Shown here: in pieces, positions 1 through 6,130 of the stretch | How the letters are laid out: every line of letters starts with the position of its first letter | Position numbering within the stretch: the first letter of the stretch is position 1 | Made by a program: the position numbers and the translations under genes | Assembly (NCBI GenBank): GCA_024689165.1 | Contig: JAILDS010000295.1 | Span: 1 to 6,130, forward strand | DNA: 6,130 nt | DNA from: Clostridia bacterium | GTDB lineage: Bacteria > Bacillota > Clostridia > Oscillospirales > Acutalibacteraceae | Reading direction: 5' to 3' | Notes under the pieces: model-generated | The model's database searches: none | Seen by the model: only the letters and a program-made list of their open reading frames with translations | Told to the model about the DNA's origin: nothing

Positions 1-1165
1 GAACACCCGCGAGCTGACGGTCAAAATTGTTTACATGTACCTTTCCTACCTGCTGTGGGAGTTCTTCTACACGCTGGGCGACGTGCCCTACTGGAGCATG
101 AGCGCCGCCATGAGCCCCTCCCCTTCCGACCGCACACGGGCCATCACCACCGCGCGGTTCTTAAGCGGGTTTATCGGCGGCATCGCCACCGTCGTGATGC
201 TGCCGGTGATGATCGACCTTTCCAACACGGGAAAGATCGGCTGGTCCCTGCGGGAGGTGTTCGCCTTCAGCGGCCTGATCTCGGCCGTGTTCATCGTAGG
301 GCTGTTCAGTCTGGCGGGGCTGTTCGTGAAGGAGCGCGTGGTGCAGCAGGTGGAGGAGACGAGCTTTTTCGACGCCTTCCGGTTCCTGGGCCGGAACAAG
401 CCCCTGCTGCTGATCATCCTGAGCAACGCTTTGGGAACGGTCTCCGCCGTGGCGGGCGTGTTCGGCGCGTTTTACTATACCGAGGTGCTGAACCTGATGT
501 CCTGGGGCAGCGTGATCTCCGTCATCGGCGGCCTCGGCGGGCTGTTCGGCATGATGTCCATCGCCGCCGTCAAAAAACGGTACGACAACCGTCAGATGGC
601 CATCATCAACAAGGTCGTCCCCGCCGCGCTGGGCACGGTCGCGTTCTTCTGCGGCATGCGGCACTACGATATCTGGTACGTGGTGATCCCGATCATCGGG
701 GTAAAAAACCTGCTGGCGGGCGTGTTCGACGCGTACAACTCCGTGGTCTCCACCGAGATGATCGGCGACACGGTGGACTATATGGAGTGGAAAACCGGCG
801 TGCGCAACGAGGGCATGGCCTTTTCCGTACTGACCTTCGTCGGCAAGCTGCAGGGACGGCTGTCCACGTCGCTGGGCACGGCGCTGCTGCCGGTGATCGG
901 CTATTTCGTCACCGAGCAGGTGCTGCCGGACGGCACGGTGGAGACCGTTTCCAACTGCACGCAGGCTTTCGGGCAGCCCACGCAGTTCTGGCTGTGGGCG
1001 TTCTTTACCGTGTTCCCTGCCGTCACCAGCCTGCTGTCCATCATCCCGTATCACTTCTACGAATTGAAGGGCGACCGGCTGCGTGAGATCCGCGAAGAAA
1101 TGAAACTGCGCCGCGAGGCCTCAGCCGCCGCGGCAGAAGGAGGCGCGACCGATGAAAGAGGATAA
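1..1165 (+). CDS. GPH-family sugar:cation symporter (MFS, melibiose permease-like), 5' truncated
   Basis: Inner-membrane secondary transporter, probably importing a glycoside with Na+ or H+. The frame is open from the left edge (first full codon at base 2), so the gene starts outside the window. The visible 387 residues compare with about 450-500 for the family, so the first two or three helices are missing. The visible part has about nine hydrophobic segments. Two family landmarks are clear: a GDVPYWSM stretch near visible residue 26, followed by an arginine-rich cytoplasmic loop (SDRTRAITTAR), and the EMIGDTVDYMEWKTGVRNEG segment near residues 252-271, which matches the conserved D-x-x-D-Y-x-E-x-K-T-G-x-R loop. 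The C-terminus is a charged, alanine-rich cytoplasmic tail. The stop overlaps the next gene by 14 bp, and a mannosidase follows, so a mannoside is the likely substrate. The substrate is inferred from context only; the family call is firm. Confidence 0.9.
   Translation, partial: NTRELTVKIVYMYLSYLLWEFFYTLGDVPYWSMSAAMSPSPSDRTRAITTARFLSGFIGGIATVVMLPVMIDLSNTGKIGWSLREVFAFSGLISAVFIVGLFSLAGLFVKERVVQQVEETSFFDAFRFLGRNKPLLLIILSNALGTVSAVAGVFGAFYYTEVLNLMSWGSVISVIGGLGGLFGMMSIAAVKKRYDNRQMAIINKVVPAALGTVAFFCGMRHYDIWYVVIPIIGVKNLLAGVFDAYNSVVSTEMIGDTVDYMEWKTGVRNEGMAFSVLTFVGKLQGRLSTSLGTALLPVIGYFVTEQVLPDGTVETVSNCTQAFGQPTQFWLWAFFTVFPAVTSLLSIIPYHFYELKGDRLREIREEMKLRREASAAAAEGGATDERG
1137..1143 (+). promoter_or_regulatory. 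Ribosome binding site of the zinc-ribbon gene
   Basis: AAGGAGG lies 8 bases before the ATG at 1152, inside the last codons of the transporter gene. It is a near-perfect Shine-Dalgarno sequence and supports the small downstream frame as a translated gene. Confidence 0.85.
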
Positions 1166-1447
1166 ATACTGCCCCAAATGCGGCAAAAAGCTGTCGTTTT
1201 TCTACCTGAAGCCCAATTGCCCCGCGTGCGGGGTCGACATACTGCGCTACGACGCGGAGGGCCGGCTGGAACGGGACGCCCAACAGGCGGCGAAGGAAGT
1301 GGAAGCTTTATGGCGCTTTGTGCACAAAGCGGATAAGGCACACGTCATTGAAAAATACTGCGCCAGAAAGGGCAGGCCGCTGCCGTGGGAAGCGGAAGCG
1401 CCCTCCGCCGACCGGACGCAGCCGACGCAGACGCAGGAGGAACAGGC

Positions 1448-1451
<4 letters not shown>
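1152..1451 (+). CDS. Small zinc-ribbon protein of unknown function
   Basis: A 99-residue soluble protein. The N-terminus holds two CxxC knuckles, CPKC at residues 7-10 and CPAC at 23-26, separated by 12 residues, which is a typical structural zinc ribbon. Residues about 35-75 are charged and probably helical, with one further cysteine (C70). The last 20 residues are rich in Pro, Thr, Gln and Glu and are probably disordered. There is no signal peptide or membrane segment. The start at 1152 is backed by an AAGGAGG site. The gene overlaps the transporter by 14 bp upstream and the mannosidase by 4 bp (ATGA) downstream, so all three should be made from one mRNA. From memory, similar short proteins opening with a zinc ribbon and a KPxCPxCGV pattern occur in Clostridia; I cannot assign a function. 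Options include a regulatory or assembly partner of the neighbours, or an unrelated passenger. Confidence 0.85.
1435..1440 (+). promoter_or_regulatory. Ribosome binding site of the mannosidase; decides its start
   Basis: AGGAGG sits 7 bases before the ATG at 1448. It selects that ATG over an in-frame ATG at 1385, which would add 21 low-complexity residues, lacks a comparable site, and lies deep inside the zinc-ribbon gene. Confidence 0.88.
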
Positions 1452-4318
<2,867 letters not shown>

Positions 4319-4371
4319 AGAAATTTGCAAATATCTGTTCCTGATCCCACCAAAATCTGTGATAAGCAAAT

Positions 4372-4426
4372 AAAAAACCGGTCGATCCTTCTGTCTTTAT
4401 CCAGATGGATCGGCCGGTTATTCTCT
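4372..4426. terminator. Bidirectional rho-independent terminator between converging genes
   Basis: Arms 4376-4388 and 4407-4419 (AACCGGTCGATCC against GGATCGGCCGGTT) form a 13-bp stem with one G-U pair. After a T/T mismatch it extends by TCTG (4390-4393) with CAGA (4402-4405), leaving an 8-base loop. On the + strand it lies about 58 bases after the mannosidase stop and is followed by a modest T-rich run (ATTCTCTTT). On the - strand the stem carries an A/C mismatch but runs into TTTT-ATTT, a better tract, so it can end the phosphoesterase transcript too, about 150 bases after its stop. Confidence 0.75.
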
Positions 4427-4488
4427 TTAAACGAAGGCTTCGCCGGTATGGCTCCGCAAATACGGTCAACGAAGGACCGGATCGAATG

Positions 4489-4521
4489 GATCGGCAGATG
4501 GAACCGTCCGGTCTGCCGGTC
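4489..4521 (+). repeat. Inverted repeat able to form an RNA hairpin, no T tract
   Basis: GATCGGCAGA (4489-4498) pairs with TCTGCCGGTC (4512-4521) as a 10-bp stem with one G-U pair. Inside it, GGA (4500-4502) can pair with TCC (4507-4509) around an ACCG loop. No run of T follows on either side, so it is not a standard terminator. It may stabilise a 3' end or be a remnant of a repeated element. Function unknown. Confidence 0.4.
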
Positions 4522-4570
4522 GGTCACGTCGGCCGCATACGTCTTACCGCACAGGAGGCGGTCCGCTCTT

Positions 4571-5923
4571 TTATTTCAATTTCAGCACGGCGTCGTAATC
4601 GTCAATGCCGTAATTGCCGACCGTGTGCTTCATCGTTTCATAAAAATCAAGCGTTTCGCCCTGCGAACCTTTCAGGGTTTTCACGAACCTGCCGATACGT
4701 TTGAATACGTTCAGCAGCGTGTCGCCGCCCGGCGTACCCTCCACGTAGGGCTGGTTCCCTTCAAACACGCTGCGCACGAACGACACCGCGAACTCCACGA
4801 AGGGCTCGTTTTTGATCCGCGGGTCCGCCCTGACAAGAAACAGACGGGCAAAGCCGCCGACCGTCATCTTCGAGAGCTTTTTGCCTACGACAGGAAAAAC
4901 TTCCCGCAGCAGCGGCGTCGGTTTGATATTGACCTTGCGCATGAATCTGTCGGGATCCGTCCGCATCCGTTCGATCAGCGTACGGATCAGCCTTTCAAAC
5001 TGCGCCTTCAGGTACTCCTCCCCCGTGAGGCCGTTTTTATTCCATTCGAAATCAGGGACGGGAACGCTTTCGACGACCACGGTCTGCTCATCCTGTACCG
5101 TCACGCGCCGCATAAACGCGGGCCAACCGATGGCCGCGCCGGTGCAGACGTCATAAAATCTGTTTCCCTTCGCCGTCTGCGTCATATTGATGCTCTGGTT
5201 GTGCATATGGCCGGTGAAGATCAGGTGAACGCCGTTATCCGCCAGCGTTTCGATCAGCTTCTGGGCTTCCGCCTGCCGGGCGTCCCCGATCAGGGAAAGG
5301 ATCGGCTGGCCGGGAAGCACGGGGTAATGTTCCATCGCGATCATCATTTTGCCGTCCGCCCGCGCCTGTTTCTCCTGCTTTTCGATCCAGCCAAGGAATT
5401 CATCGTCGTAGGCGATATGCTTTTTGCCTTCGATATCGTTGCAGATCACCAGCAGGCGCACGTCCTCCGACAGGGCGGCCACGTAGGAAAGATGCTTTTC
5501 GTTGAAGGCGACGGCGTCCTGATATCCGAAATCCCCGTAATACCCCAAAAGCTCCGAAAACTTGGTTCCCTCCGGTTCCTGACGGCCGTTCTCGTTGAAG
5601 GCGAAGGGATGGTCGTTGAAATCGTGCCCGGCGGTCACCACGTAGACCCGCTTGCCGCTTTTCGCTTTGAAATCACGCAGCAGCTTTGAGAAAGCTTCGT
5701 TGCTCTTCTTCTCGCCGTTGAAGGAAAGGTCCCCCGCAATCAGGACGACGTCCGCGTCGTCCGCCTGTGCAAGCCACGCAAACGCGGCTTCGTCGATGGC
5801 GGCGGTTTCGGCAAAGCATTTCTGCTCGCCGTCCATAAAATCCTCATACGCGTCCCCGAACGCATCCAGGTCGGGGGCAAAATAGTGCGTATCCGTAATC
5901 AGATAAAATGTCAGCGGTTTCAT
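4571..5923 (-). CDS. Calcineurin-like metallophosphoesterase
   Basis: A 450-residue predicted cytoplasmic phosphoesterase; the substrate is unknown. The N-terminal half carries the two-metal signature in order: DTH at 11-13, GDLSFNG at 64-70, AGHD at 98-101 in the place of the usual GNH(D/E), EHYP with H199, and GHMH at 238-241. The third motif is unusual, since the Asn that normally binds metal is replaced by Gly. The other ligands are intact, and the surrounding VYVVTAGHDFND is well-formed sequence, so this looks like a subfamily trait and not decay. Residues from about 290 onward form an extra C-terminal part that I do not recognise. No signal peptide or membrane helix is evident, although the first residues (MKPLTFYLIT) are a beta strand of the fold. 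The start at 5923 has AGGA 7 bases upstream. The gene converges on the mannosidase operon, so it is regulated separately from it. Confidence 0.92.
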   Translation of the reverse strand: MKPLTFYLITDTHYFAPDLDAFGDAYEDFMDGEQKCFAETAAIDEAAFAWLAQADDADVVLIAGDLSFNGEKKSNEAFSKLLRDFKAKSGKRVYVVTAGHDFNDHPFAFNENGRQEPEGTKFSELLGYYGDFGYQDAVAFNEKHLSYVAALSEDVRLLVICNDIEGKKHIAYDDEFLGWIEKQEKQARADGKMMIAMEHYPVLPGQPILSLIGDARQAEAQKLIETLADNGVHLIFTGHMHNQSINMTQTAKGNRFYDVCTGAAIGWPAFMRRVTVQDEQTVVVESVPVPDFEWNKNGLTGEEYLKAQFERLIRTLIERMRTDPDRFMRKVNIKPTPLLREVFPVVGKKLSKMTVGGFARLFLVRADPRIKNEPFVEFAVSFVRSVFEGNQPYVEGTPGGDTLLNVFKRIGRFVKTLKGSQGETLDFYETMKHTVGNYGIDDYDAVLKLK

Positions 5924-5930
5924 TTCCGTT

Positions 5931-5936
5931 TCCTTT
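5931..5936 (-). promoter_or_regulatory. Ribosome binding site of the metallophosphoesterase
   Basis: On the - strand AAAGGA lies 7 bases before the ATG that ends at 5921. It is weaker than the two AGGAGG sites of the mannosidase operon but well placed, and it supports this ATG as the start. Confidence 0.7.
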
Positions 5937-5958
5937 CTTAAATGTGCTCCGTCATGAT

Positions 5959-5988
5959 ATCGTAATCGTATTTCGTTCGGATCGACAA
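5959..5988 (-). promoter_or_regulatory. Possible weak promoter of the metallophosphoesterase
   Basis: In the 77-bp gap between the acetyltransferase stop and the phosphoesterase start, TTGTCG (5988-5983) and TACGAT (5964-5959) are 18 bases apart. Each matches 4 of 6 sigma-70-type consensus bases. The TACGAT word is directly repeated (5970-5959). The match is modest, and read-through from the upstream gene is equally possible. Confidence 0.25.
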
Positions 5989-6000
5989 GCCGGAATTTGG

Positions 6001-6130
6001 CTATTTATTCAGAACGCAGTTATATCGAACCGCTGACCCGTCGGGGTATTCAATGACAATTCTCTCCTCTGAAAAGCCACATTTTCGGTAGAAACCGATC
6101 GAATCGTCATCCGTTTGAGCTTTGAAGCTT
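6001..6130 (-). CDS. GNAT-family N-acetyltransferase, C-terminal fragment (continues past the window)
   Basis: The - strand frame is open from the right edge to a TAG at 6003-6001 and gives 42 residues. These include TDDDSIGFYRKCGF, followed by a strand-like stretch and RYNCVLNK at the end. The D-x-x-x-x-x-F-Y-x-K-x-G-F pattern is the usual final helix and strand of GNAT acetyltransferases, which transfer an acetyl group from acetyl-CoA to an amine. The acetyl-CoA binding loop and the N-terminus lie outside the window, so the substrate cannot be judged. It is on the same strand as the phosphoesterase, 77 bp upstream. Its GC content, 57 of 130 bases by hand count, is well below that of the other genes. 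Confidence 0.75.
   Translation of the reverse strand, partial: SFKAQTDDDSIGFYRKCGFSEERIVIEYPDGSAVRYNCVLNK

Larger units (their letters stand above)
4319..4570. other. Convergent intergenic region with two hairpins and no gene
   Basis: This 252-bp gap separates the stop of the mannosidase from the stop of the oppositely oriented phosphoesterase. It contains the terminator hairpin and a second hairpin listed separately. I see no credible small gene with a ribosome binding site, no tRNA and no mobile-element ends. Short words recur: ATGGATCGGC at 4405-4414 and 4486-4495, and CAGATGGA at 4402-4409 and 4495-4502. Confidence 0.7.

Noticed and set aside
161..1054. A 297-codon antisense frame opposite the transporter
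   Set aside because: The product is dominated by His, Gln, Arg and Asp, as expected from reading a membrane protein gene backwards. No start signal or domain is seen.
1385..1447. Upstream in-frame ATG extending the mannosidase by 21 residues
   Set aside because: The extension is low complexity, overlaps the zinc-ribbon gene by 67 bp and has no good ribosome binding site, whereas the ATG at 1448 has AGGAGG and an ATGA junction.
4546..4562. Short inverted repeat ACCGC/GCGGT close to the phosphoesterase stop as a possible terminator
   Set aside because: The stem is only 5 bp, and the T-rich stretch after it on the + strand is short and mostly phosphoesterase coding sequence. The hairpin at 4376-4419 is far stronger.
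4325..5689. A 454-codon open frame on the + strand across the gap and opposite the phosphoesterase
   Set aside because: It lacks a ribosome binding site, runs through the terminator hairpin, and gives an Arg/His/Phe-rich product with no known motif. The - strand holds a well-formed phosphoesterase.

Overview
The window looks like a piece of a GC-rich, Gram-positive anaerobe chromosome, most likely a Clostridia-type gut or rumen bacterium. This rests on strong AGGAGG ribosome binding sites, overlapping ATGA gene junctions, GC content near 60% in the genes sampled, and the protein types present. The lineage call is an inference, because no rRNA or other marker is present.

Left part (1-4318, + strand): a compact three-gene operon. 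It begins inside a sugar:cation symporter of the GPH (melibiose permease-like) family that has lost its N-terminus to the window edge. A 99-residue zinc-ribbon protein of unknown role follows, overlapping the transporter by 14 bp. Then comes a complete family-38 alpha-mannosidase of the cytosolic Ams1/MAN2C1 type, joined to the zinc-ribbon gene by an ATGA overlap. The simplest reading is uptake of a mannose-containing glycoside by the transporter and its hydrolysis in the cytoplasm by the mannosidase, which has no signal peptide.

Middle (4319-4570): a 252-bp gap between converging genes. It contains a strong hairpin with T-rich flanks on both sides, a good bidirectional terminator, and a second hairpin without a T tract.

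Right part (4571-6130, - strand): a complete calcineurin-like metallophosphoesterase of 450 residues with an unusual third metal motif. Upstream of it is the C-terminal end of a GNAT-type acetyltransferase that runs off the window. The acetyltransferase end is clearly less GC-rich (57 of 130 bases) than the other genes.

I see no CRISPR array, tRNA, rRNA, transposase or attachment site. The very long antisense open frames opposite the mannosidase and the phosphoesterase are judged to be composition artefacts. No strongly novel system is evident. The best leads are the zinc-ribbon protein locked into the mannoside operon and the altered metal motif of the phosphoesterase.
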